Source: Holophagaceae bacterium (lineage in GTDB: Bacteria; Acidobacteriota; Holophagae; Holophagales; Holophagaceae). From it: 30,278 nt of DNA. The notes beneath the pieces were generated by a model. That model saw nothing but the letters and a program-made list of their open reading frames with translations. It did no database searches and had not been told where the DNA came from. The position numbers and the translations under genes were made by a program. Location of the stretch: NCBI GenBank assembly GCA_025355915.1, contig JANXYT010000210.1, positions 1 to 30,278 on the forward strand, given 5' to 3'. The stretch's first letter is position 1. Each line of letters starts with the position of its first letter. Shown in pieces: positions 15,569 to 22,459 of the stretch.

Positions 15569-15927
15569 GGGTTCCTCTGGTGTCGGGACGAGTGCTTGGA
15601 CGAAGGGGGATCGGCAAGGAAGGTGTGTGGGTCCTGTCCCGTGTTGTCGCGGAAGGTCTCCCACAGGCCGGGGGCGCCGGAGCTGGCCTCGTCGAGGTAC
15701 ATGGCCTCCACGCGGTGCATGGGCAGGAATCGGGTGCCCAGCGCCACCTGATCGGCCTGCCCGGTGCGAACCAGGGTCAGTATTTCCTCCCAGGGGGTCA
15801 GGTCCACACCGCGGAGGGCGATGCCGGAGGCATCCAGGCCCAGGAGGCGTCCCCAGATGCGCTCCCGCGGCAACTGGGCCACCACCACCACCAGATCGCC
15901 GGATTGAAAGGGCATCGTCAAAGGCAT
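15565..15927 (-). CDS. unknown conserved-looking 120-residue protein upstream of pta
   Basis: Not recognised with confidence. The ATG at 15927 has GGAG eight bases before it, and the stop overlaps the pta start (ATGA), so this is a real translated gene in the leftward operon. The first 85 residues read as a small beta-rich unit: [33 protein letters not shown], then an EEIL helix and [14 protein letters not shown]. The pattern of a short strand, a turn and G-x-D-x-S-G-I is reminiscent of Sm-like or SH3-like small beta-barrels that handle RNA, but this is only a resemblance. The last 30 residues are polar, with [10 protein letters not shown], and probably disordered. No signal peptide or membrane segment is visible. 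Confidence 0.8.
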   Translation of the reverse strand: MPLTMPFQSGDLVVVVAQLPRERIWGRLLGLDASGIALRGVDLTPWEEILTLVRTGQADQVALGTRFLPMHRVEAMYLDEASSGAPGLWETFRDNTGQDPHTFLADPPSSKHSSRHQRNP

Positions 15928-15949
15928 AGCAAGAACTCCACGTCGATTC

Positions 15950-17281
15950 TTACAGGGCGGGACCTTCAACGATGAGACGGCCTTCCGTGAAGCCTTCCAT
16001 GGCCCACCGGGGGCCCTCGAAGCCGTTGCCGCTGGCCCGGACACCGCCGAAGGGCGCCCCGTCTAGCCGGAATGTGGGGGGCAGGTTCAGGAGCACCCCA
16101 CCCGCCCTCAGCTTCGACTCCGCCAACCGGAGGTTCCGCTGGTCGCGGCTGTAGGCGCTGGCCCGCAGTCCGAAGCGCGTTTGCGCGGCGCGATCCAGGC
16201 CCTCTGCAAAACTATCCACGCAGGTCAACACGGTGACCGGCGAGAAGGCCTCCTCGCACTGGAAGGGATCGTCTTCGGCCAGACCCGTGAGGATGGCCGG
16301 CGGCAGCAGGGCACCCTCGCGCCGGCCGCGGAGCAGGACCTCGGCCCCCGCAGCCACGGCGCGATCCAACCCCTCGTCCACCCGCTGCGCCGTGGCCTCG
16401 TCAATGACCGGCCCCACCACCGTGGCCGGATCCATGGGATCGCCCACGGGCAGGGCCTGGACGGCTTCGACGAAGGCCGGAACAAAGGCCTTCCAAAGAT
16501 CGCGATGCACATAGATCCGTTGGGCCTTGGAGCAGCTCTGTCCAGCCCCGGCCACCGCCGCGGGGGCGATCTGCCGGGCCACGGCCACGGCATCCACCCC
16601 CGCATCCACCACCACGGCGCCGTTGCCTCCCAATTCCAACAGGAGTCGCTTGCCGGCCAGCACTTTCTCAAGGTGGCGCCCCACCCGCTCTGAGCCGGTG
16701 AAGCTCACGGCGGCGATGCGGGAATCCCGGGCCAGTTCCTCCGCCGCGGCCGGGTCAGGTCCGGCCAGCTGCATCAGGTGGACCGGCGCGGCGACCTGGA
16801 GCCGGGCGGCCTCGAAGCTTTCCCAGAGCAGGCGGGACGTATGAGGCGCTTGGGGGCACGGTTTCCAGATCACGCTGCAACCCGCTCCCACAGCTGGCGC
16901 CAGCTTGTGCACCGCCAGGTTCACGGGAAAGTTGAAGGGCGTGATGGCCAGCACGGGCCCGAGGGGAAACCGGCGCAGCACGGCCCGGCAACCCTCGGCC
17001 CCGGCCATCAGGTCGTAAGGAACAGCCTCTTCGCCAAAGGCAGCCACCGCTTCGATTGTGGCCCTAAGGGTTGCCTCAGCCCGGCCGATTTCGCCCCGGG
17101 CTAGGGTGATGGGCTTACCTGTTTCCCGGGTGACCTCCAGGGCCAACTCCGCCCGGATGACCGCAAGCTGTTCGAGCCAGGCTTCCAGCACGCGCCGGCG
17201 CACCAGCCTCGAGGCATCACTCCACGCGCTGAAGGCCCTTTGTGCATCCTCTGCCAGTCCGTCCCACACCTTTGCGCCCAT
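15950..17281 (-). CDS. aldehyde dehydrogenase family protein
   Basis: An NAD(P)-dependent aldehyde dehydrogenase superfamily member of 443 residues from the chosen ATG. Visible motifs are TPFNFPVNL with the oxyanion asparagine N117, IWKPCPQAP with K140, FTGSERVGRHL, LLLELGGN with the general base E216, and AGQSCSKAQR with the nucleophile C250. EEAFSPV and PFGGVRASGNG follow. The substrate cannot be assigned. Its place upstream of pta suggests two-carbon or acyl metabolism, but it lacks obvious features of CoA-acylating enzymes. The frame stays open to a GTG at 17371. The ATG at 17281 is preferred because codon third positions before it are less GC-rich, although neither start has a clear ribosome site. 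With this start the usual N-terminal strands before the first helix are nearly absent. Confidence 0.9.
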   Translation of the reverse strand: MGAKVWDGLAEDAQRAFSAWSDASRLVRRRVLEAWLEQLAVIRAELALEVTRETGKPITLARGEIGRAEATLRATIEAVAAFGEEAVPYDLMAGAEGCRAVLRRFPLGPVLAITPFNFPVNLAVHKLAPAVGAGCSVIWKPCPQAPHTSRLLWESFEAARLQVAAPVHLMQLAGPDPAAAEELARDSRIAAVSFTGSERVGRHLEKVLAGKRLLLELGGNGAVVVDAGVDAVAVARQIAPAAVAGAGQSCSKAQRIYVHRDLWKAFVPAFVEAVQALPVGDPMDPATVVGPVIDEATAQRVDEGLDRAVAAGAEVLLRGRREGALLPPAILTGLAEDDPFQCEEAFSPVTVLTCVDSFAEGLDRAAQTRFGLRASAYSRDQRNLRLAESKLRAGGVLLNLPPTFRLDGAPFGGVRASGNGFEGPRWAMEGFTEGRLIVEGPAL

Positions 17282-17458
17282 GGCCCACCATCCCAGGAAA
17301 GATCCGCCGGTGCCGACCGGTCCCAAAACAGCATATCCGCGGCCCCGAGGGTCTCCCAGGAACCCCGTCACATCGCATCGGACCGGGCCCTCGGGGAGAC
17401 CGGCAACCGCCTACGGCGCCACTCTACCTTGGGAGTAGACTGAGTCCAGGAGTACCCC

Positions 17459-17644
17459 ATGACCAAGCCACTCGTCCCTGCCGACCTCCTGAAGTCCGTC
17501 CAGGCCGCGGACAAGCCCGTCGCGACCGCCACCCACACCAAGCCCAAGGCGAACTCCGGGCCCAAGCCCGCCGTGCGGGCATCCACCAAGCCCCAGGGCA
17601 AGAGTGGCGTGACTCATACCCGCATGAGCAACCGGGGCAAATGA
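17459..17644 (+). CDS. small basic low-complexity protein of unknown function
   Basis: A 61-residue protein with a clear AGGAG (17449-17453) five bases before the ATG, supporting real translation. It is rich in lysine, proline, threonine and alanine, with a short helical N-terminus (LVPADLLKSVQ) and then a disordered tail of K-P-K and T-K-P repeats ending HTRMSNRGK. Composition resembles small nucleic-acid-binding or ribosome-associated tails, but no family is recognised. It stands alone, divergent from the aldehyde dehydrogenase gene and convergent with the MgtC-like gene 23 bases later. GC-rich codon third positions agree with coding. Confidence 0.65.
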   Translation: MTKPLVPADLLKSVQAADKPVATATHTKPKANSGPKPAVRASTKPQGKSGVTHTRMSNRGK

Positions 17645-17667
17645 TCCGGGTCAAACTGAACTAGACA

Positions 17668-18975
17668 TCAGACCTGGACCCACGCCGCGAACAAGGCCGC
17701 CACCAGGGAAGCCCCCAGCATTCCAGCGAGCCGTCGGCCGAAGGCTGGACCCCCATAGACCCAGCCAAGGCCAGCCTTGACGAGGGTGTTGGCGCTGATG
17801 GCCACGATGATGGCCAGCACCGCCGTGGTGGCCGACAACCCTACGCTGCGGACCTGGCTGCCCACCGCCAGGGTGATGGCGTCTACGTCCGCCAGTCCCG
17901 AGAGCCCCGCGGCGACCAGCAGGCCCCGGTCCCCGAACCAGGCCCTGGCCGCTGCTGAAGCCAACAGAACCGCCGCCAGGGCCAAGCCCCAGACGGCCGA
18001 GCGCGTGAGGTGGAAGGGATTTTTGAGGGGCAGTTCATCTCCCCCCACCTCCTTGGCACCCGTGCGGTAGATCCAGCCGCTGGCTCCGAGCAGCACGAAC
18101 ACCATGACCGCCATGGGCAAGAGGAGCGGCCGGGCCAGGGCCGGGCCGCCCGCGATACCCGCCAGGATGGCCACGCGCAGGCTCATCACCGCGCAGGCCA
18201 GCATGACGGCGATCTGGCCCGGGCCACGCAGGCCGAGGTCCTCGCGGGCCTGCCGGGACATATTGATGGTCACCATGGTGGAACTCACCAGCCCGCCTAC
18301 CACCCCCGTCATCACCGCGCCCCGGCGCGAGCCCAACACCCGGTTCAGCGCGTACCCGAGGAAGTCCACCGCGGCGATCAGGGCCACCATCCATCCCACC
18401 TTGAGCGGCGACAGCACACCCCAGGGATCCAAGGTCCGCGCAGGAAGCAAGGGCAGGAGGATCGCGAAGACGAGGAGCAGCTGCATGGCCGCGGTCAGAT
18501 CCTCGCGGTGCAGCTTGGGGATCCAGGCGCGGATCCAGGGTTTCGACAGCAGCAGCAGGGTGACGATGACCGCCACCGCCACTGCCAGCAGCGGGTTCCG
18601 GGTAAGCAGCATGCCCAGCAGCGGGGCGCAGAGCGCAGCGATCTCCGTGGTGAGGCCACGGTCAGCGGAGCTGGTCTGGAAGTAGTAGAGGCTGATCATC
18701 AGCGCCGCCAGGGCCGTCACGGCGATGGGAATCGCCAGGCTCTCACCGCCCACCTTCACCGAGATCCAGCCGAGCAGCGTGAGCAGGGCGAAGGTCCGAG
18801 CTCCCAGGCTGGCGTGCATCGGCTCCGCTCGGTCCGACTCCCGCCGTTGGTGGGCAGCTTCTGGCCCTCCCTGGCTGCGCTCGAACCCGCTGCGCTCGCG
18901 CTCAAGACCCATCATCAGGCCCAGCGCCACCGCCATCGCGGCCTCCTTCATGGTGGACAGATCCAGGCTGATCAT
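17668..18975 (-). CDS. MgtC/SapB and DUF4010 domain membrane protein
   Basis: A 435-residue integral membrane protein with about a dozen hydrophobic segments. The N-terminal part, about 8-155, is MgtC/SapB-like, with the GLERERS motif and LGARTFALLTLLG. The C-terminal part, about 190-425, matches DUF4010, with GVVGGLVSSTMVTINMSR, AGLSGLADVDAITL and NTLVKAGLGWV. About 35 hydrophilic residues separate GLERERS from the G-R-T motif, longer than the short loop in typical MgtC. MgtC proteins affect growth in low magnesium and phosphate or ATP homeostasis, but the role of the DUF4010 fusion is not established. The ATG has a GGGAGGGGGAG stretch before it. The unknown upstream gene ends 16 bases before the start. 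Confidence 0.88.
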   Translation of the reverse strand: MISLDLSTMKEAAMAVALGLMMGLERERSGFERSQGGPEAAHQRRESDRAEPMHASLGARTFALLTLLGWISVKVGGESLAIPIAVTALAALMISLYYFQTSSADRGLTTEIAALCAPLLGMLLTRNPLLAVAVAVIVTLLLLSKPWIRAWIPKLHREDLTAAMQLLLVFAILLPLLPARTLDPWGVLSPLKVGWMVALIAAVDFLGYALNRVLGSRRGAVMTGVVGGLVSSTMVTINMSRQAREDLGLRGPGQIAVMLACAVMSLRVAILAGIAGGPALARPLLLPMAVMVFVLLGASGWIYRTGAKEVGGDELPLKNPFHLTRSAVWGLALAAVLLASAAARAWFGDRGLLVAAGLSGLADVDAITLAVGSQVRSVGLSATTAVLAIIVAISANTLVKAGLGWVYGGPAFGRRLAGMLGASLVAALFAAWVQV

Positions 18976-18991
18976 GTCGGTCTCCCCCTCC

Positions 18992-19450
18992 CTAATCGGC
19001 CAGGTTCCAGACTTGGATGTGACTCGTGCGTTTCAGCACTTCGGCCACCAGCTGGGGAGCCGCGGCCCCGAAGGTGCGGACCCTGAAGGATTCCCCTCCC
19101 GGCAGGTGGACCACATGAACCGAAGCCCCGCCTGGAAAATCCGGATGCCGCGACAACGGCCTGGCGAGGGATTTCAGATCGAGTGACTCGAGCCAGCCCG
19201 CCGGCAGTGGCACCGTCCGGGCCCCGGGAACCAAGGCCCCCACCTCCCGCGCCTGGAGCAGGACCAGATGCCAGGCACCGTCTACTTTGCCCCGCCAGCA
19301 GAGGAAAGGCGGCAGGGCACCGTACCCGATGCCGCCCTTCCTCAGCTCGGGCCAGGCCCGCAAGGAAACAATGCCAGCTTCGTCCGCGGCATCCATGGCC
19401 AGGGCGGCCAGATCGGGCGAGGTCGGGGGGATCCAGGGTTCCACGCTCAT
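18992..19450 (-). CDS. unknown 152-residue protein
   Basis: Not recognised. It is a soluble-looking protein with no signal peptide or membrane segment. The central part contains several beta-strand-like runs (ALPPFLCWRGKVDG, WHLVLLQAREVGALVPG, ASVHVVHLPGGESFRVRTFG) followed by a helix, PQLVAEVLKRT, and a short C-terminal strand, SHIQVWNLAD. Start choice is uncertain: in-frame ATGs lie at 19450, 19468 and 19489, and none has a strong ribosome site. It sits 16 bases upstream of the MgtC/DUF4010 gene on the same strand, so the two are likely cotranscribed, and it is divergent from bshC. Confidence 0.7.
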   Translation of the reverse strand: MSVEPWIPPTSPDLAALAMDAADEAGIVSLRAWPELRKGGIGYGALPPFLCWRGKVDGAWHLVLLQAREVGALVPGARTVPLPAGWLESLDLKSLARPLSRHPDFPGGASVHVVHLPGGESFRVRTFGAAAPQLVAEVLKRTSHIQVWNLAD

Positions 19451-19546
19451 CACCGTCGAGCATGGCATATCGGGTAGGCTGGGGCCCATGTGTACGATGC
19501 ATCAGCGCGGGAAATCCGGAACGGCTCGACCCGTGGGGAAACGGCC

Positions 19547-20719
19547 ATGAGTCCGCGGCCCGTCGTCGCCACGGGGCAGCAGATCGGCGCGGGTTGGAGC
19601 CCCGCACTCTCCGTGGCGAAGGCTCTGGCCGCCTTGGCCGAGGCCCGCAGAACCGGCGCCGAGGCCGTCTATTGGTTGGCGGACGAGGACCACGACCGCG
19701 CCGAAGTGGCCTCCGTGGCCGGATGGGCTGGCGACCGGCTGATCCGGCACCGATTCCGCTTCGATACCCGCCTCGGGACCGCTATGGGCTGGTTGCCCTG
19801 GACAGCGGGACATCAGGCCGAGGCAGTGGCCTTGTGGGGATCCCTGCCCGAGCCGACGGAACCCACCCTGCGAGGCCACCTCCTGGCTCTCGGACAGCCC
19901 CTGTGGGAGCGCGGCCTTCGTCCTTTCTCGCCCACGGAACCCGCGGTCCGGGAACCCATCCAGGCCGAGCTGGAGCGCTGGCGGACTCTGGATCTTGAAG
20001 CTCTCCTCATCCGGCAAGCCGGCTCCCTCGAGGCCCAGGGCGCGCCGCTTCCACTGGATCCTCGGGTGCAGGCCGCCTGGTTTTCATTGGACCCCATGAC
20101 GGGTCGGCGGCAGCGGCTGGAACCTGGCGCGCCCTTGGCTGAAGGCCACTGGCTCAGCCCCGGCGCCGCCATTCGTCCACTTATGCAATCGCTGATGCTG
20201 CCGGTGGTGGCGGTGGTGCTGGGGCCATCCGAGCGGGCCTATTGGCGCCTCTGCGAACCCCTGTGGGAACGCGTGGGCCTGCACGCGCCGAAAATTCTCC
20301 CCCGTCCGAGCGTCTATGTCTTGCCCCGGGGCTTCTCTGTGGATGCCGGACAACTCGACGCACTGCGCATCGGCGCGTGGGATGGCCTCGCCTCCTGGCC
20401 CGGCACCCTCCCCACGTCGAAGTTCCAGGTCACCGATCCCGATCCCTCCTGGCCCGAGCCGCTCCAGGCGCGCTTCCAGCGCGAGCAGGCGCGGAGCCGG
20501 GAACGGCTGGCCAAGCTCGACCGGCGTCTGCACCGGGAGGCGACGGGTCGCCTCTTCGGCGGAGATCCCGAACGCCTGCGCCAAGCACTCTTCCCCTTCG
20601 GGGCGCCGCAGGAGCGCGTGATCTCCGCTGTCCCTTGGCTGCGGAACGGCGCGTTGCTCGATGCCATCCTGGACCGCATGGACGGCCTGACATCCGTGAT
20701 CCTGGTGGAGGAACCATGA
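19547..20719 (+). CDS. bshC: bacillithiol biosynthesis cysteine-adding enzyme BshC
   Basis: BshC adds cysteine to glucosaminyl-malate, the last step of bacillithiol synthesis. This protein has the diagnostic N-terminal VVATGQQIG (6-14) and WLADEDHDRAEV (43-54), the Rossmann-like core, and the C-terminal FPFGAPQERVISAVPWLRNG region. It has 390 residues, whereas typical Firmicutes BshC has about 540, so parts of the middle are missing or reduced. The ATG at 19547 is preceded by GGGGAAA, and the earlier in-frame start gives non-homologous residues. Its stop overlaps the start of bshB (ATGA), which confirms the pathway. bshA is not in the window. Confidence 0.9.
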   Translation: MSPRPVVATGQQIGAGWSPALSVAKALAALAEARRTGAEAVYWLADEDHDRAEVASVAGWAGDRLIRHRFRFDTRLGTAMGWLPWTAGHQAEAVALWGSLPEPTEPTLRGHLLALGQPLWERGLRPFSPTEPAVREPIQAELERWRTLDLEALLIRQAGSLEAQGAPLPLDPRVQAAWFSLDPMTGRRQRLEPGAPLAEGHWLSPGAAIRPLMQSLMLPVVAVVLGPSERAYWRLCEPLWERVGLHAPKILPRPSVYVLPRGFSVDAGQLDALRIGAWDGLASWPGTLPTSKFQVTDPDPSWPEPLQARFQREQARSRERLAKLDRRLHREATGRLFGGDPERLRQALFPFGAPQERVISAVPWLRNGALLDAILDRMDGLTSVILVEEP

Positions 20720-21435
20720 CCCACGACCTCGATATCCTGGCCCTGGGCGCCCATCCGGACGATGTGGAGGTCCATGTGGGGGGGATCCTCGCCCTGGCCT
20801 CAGACCGCGGGATCAAGGCCGCCATCCTTGATCTCACTGCGGGTGATCTCGGCACCCGCGGAACCGCTGAGACCCGCCGCGCCGAGGCGCAGCAGGCGGC
20901 GGGTATCCTTGGCGTGCCGCGGATCGTCTTGGACTTTCCCGATGGCCGGTTCACCGAGGACGAATCCTACCGGCAGCGGCTGATGGCTGAGATCCGCCGC
21001 CTCCGGCCCCGCATCCTGATCCTTCCCCCGCCGGAAGATCGCCATCCCGACCATCGGCGCGCTCACCGCCTGGCCCGGGAGGCCGCCTATTACGCAGGAC
21101 TGAAGAACTATCCCTGCCCCGTTGCACCCTGGCGGCCCGAGGCACTGGCCTGGGTGGGCGGCGAGAATCCGGATCCGCCAGACCTGCTGGTGGATGTGAG
21201 CGCCGCTTGGGAGCGCCGCATGGCGGCCTTCGACGCCTTCGGCAGCCAGTTCGCTCAGGATGCCTCGCAGCCCGTCACGCGCATCGCCCACTCCGCGTTC
21301 CGGCGCGGTGTCCTGGGCCGGGCCATGCACTGGGGTTCCCTCCGCATGTGCGACTGGGCCGAAGCCTTGTGGTGCGAACGGCCCGTACCCATGGCCCTGA
21401 TCCAACTCCTGGCCCGCCTCGAAGAGCCTGCGTGA
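20716..21435 (+). CDS. bshB: bacillithiol biosynthesis deacetylase BshB (PIG-L family)
   Basis: A 239-residue zinc deacetylase of the LmbE/PIG-L family that removes acetyl from GlcNAc-malate. Zinc and catalytic residues are visible in GAHPDDVE (H13, D15, D16) and in DRHPDH (H113). LTAGDLGTRGT (40-50) and AYYAGLKNYPC are characteristic of the BshB1 branch. The ATG overlaps the bshC stop by four bases and has GGAGGAA directly upstream. The same frame is open for about 158 codons before this ATG, but that part is out-of-frame bshC. Its TGA overlaps the GTG start of tilS. Adjacency to bshC strengthens the bacillithiol call over other PIG-L roles such as mycothiol or antibiotic synthesis. Confidence 0.93.
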   Translation: MTHDLDILALGAHPDDVEVHVGGILALASDRGIKAAILDLTAGDLGTRGTAETRRAEAQQAAGILGVPRIVLDFPDGRFTEDESYRQRLMAEIRRLRPRILILPPPEDRHPDHRRAHRLAREAAYYAGLKNYPCPVAPWRPEALAWVGGENPDPPDLLVDVSAAWERRMAAFDAFGSQFAQDASQPVTRIAHSAFRRGVLGRAMHWGSLRMCDWAEALWCERPVPMALIQLLARLEEPA

Positions 21436-22415
21436 ACCGCTTCGAATCAGATCTCCTCGCGCAAATTCAGCGCCGGGGCGACGGTGTCAGCGGCCGCGTG
21501 CTCGTGGCCTGTTCGGGCGGCGGCGATTCGGTGGCGCTGCTGGTGCTGCTCTGGACTCTGCGGAATTCGCTGGGGCTCGATCTGTGCGTGACCCACGCGG
21601 ATCACGGCCTCCGGCCCGAATCACCGGAGGACGCGGACTTCGTGCGTCAGCTCTGCCGGGGGCTGGATCTCGATCTGGCTGAGGCCTCGCTCTGTGTGCA
21701 GGCCCACGCCCTGGATCGGGGTCTCGGCCTTGAAATGGCCGCGCGGGAGCTGCGCTGGAATTGGCTGCGCCAGGAGGCCGAGCAGTGCGGCGCATCCGTG
21801 GTTGCCACAGGCCACACGCTGGACGACCACACGGAGACCGTCTTTCTGCGCCTCGCCCGCGGCGGCGGTCTGGGCTGCCTGCAGCCCCTGGCCCCGCGCC
21901 AGGATTTGCGGTGGTCACCCCTGGCCGAGACCCGCCGGGCGGATCTGAGGGAGTACCTCGTAACCCGCAACATTCCGTGGCGGGAGGATGCCAGCAACGC
22001 CGAGCCATTCACCGCGCGCAACCGGTGGCGGCCGCTGCTCGAGGAGATCAGGAAGGAGGCGCCTGAGCTGGATCGCCACCTGTTCGAGACCCACCTCCAG
22101 GCCAAAGAGTCCGAACAGCTGGCCCGGGCCCTGATCGCCAGCTGGGAGGGAATGCGTTGGTCTATCGCTGATGAAGCCATCCGCTTCAAAAGGGAATCCT
22201 GGGCCGAGCCGGAATTGCGCTGGGTGCTGGAAGCGGCCTGCCGGCGTCTGGGCTGGCCGCGGGAATCGGCCCTGTTGCGGGGCCTCGCTCCCTGGCTTGC
22301 AAAGCGCCTCGCCGGCGGCCGCCAACCCTCGTCCTGGGCGAATTTCCACCTAATCCTTGAACCAGACGGCGGGTATCTGCATCTAAGACTAGGACCGCCG
22401 CCTTCCAAGACCTAG
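21432..22415 (+). CDS. tilS: tRNA(Ile)-lysidine synthetase TilS
   Basis: TilS converts C34 of the CAU-anticodon tRNA-Ile to lysidine so that it reads AUA. This 327-residue protein has the PP-loop SGGGDS (28-33), [21 protein letters not shown] and the [16 protein letters not shown] segment typical of the N-terminal ATP-pyrophosphatase domain. EDASN and a linker helical region follow. E. coli TilS is about 430 residues, and here the C-terminal tRNA-binding domain looks short or absent, as in the compact TilS forms known from some bacteria. The GTG start overlaps the bshB stop (GTGA). ftsH follows after 44 bases, a widespread synteny. Confidence 0.94.
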   Translation: MNRFESDLLAQIQRRGDGVSGRVLVACSGGGDSVALLVLLWTLRNSLGLDLCVTHADHGLRPESPEDADFVRQLCRGLDLDLAEASLCVQAHALDRGLGLEMAARELRWNWLRQEAEQCGASVVATGHTLDDHTETVFLRLARGGGLGCLQPLAPRQDLRWSPLAETRRADLREYLVTRNIPWREDASNAEPFTARNRWRPLLEEIRKEAPELDRHLFETHLQAKESEQLARALIASWEGMRWSIADEAIRFKRESWAEPELRWVLEAACRRLGWPRESALLRGLAPWLAKRLAGGRQPSSWANFHLILEPDGGYLHLRLGPPPSKT

Positions 22416-22433
22416 TAAACTGGAGGGCCACCT

Positions 22434-22452
22434 GGGCTACGGCCCCAAGGAG
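22434..22452 (+). promoter_or_regulatory. C(UACG)G tetraloop hairpin next to the ftsH ribosome binding site
   Basis: GGGC (22434-22437), loop TACG (22438-22441) and GCCC (22442-22445) form a four-base stem closed as C(UACG)G, one of the exceptionally stable UNCG tetraloops. One base later comes AAGGAG (22447-22452), seven bases before the TTG start. The hairpin occupies the standby region of the ribosome site and could tune ftsH translation or cause RNA polymerase pausing between tilS and ftsH. Function is inferred. Confidence 0.5.
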
Positions 22453-22459
22453 TGACCCT

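Noticed and set aside
22425..22445. A longer GGGCC/GGCCC hairpin before ftsH
   Set aside because: It competes with the shorter GGGC-TACG-GCCC form, which has a stable UNCG loop and is the likelier structure.
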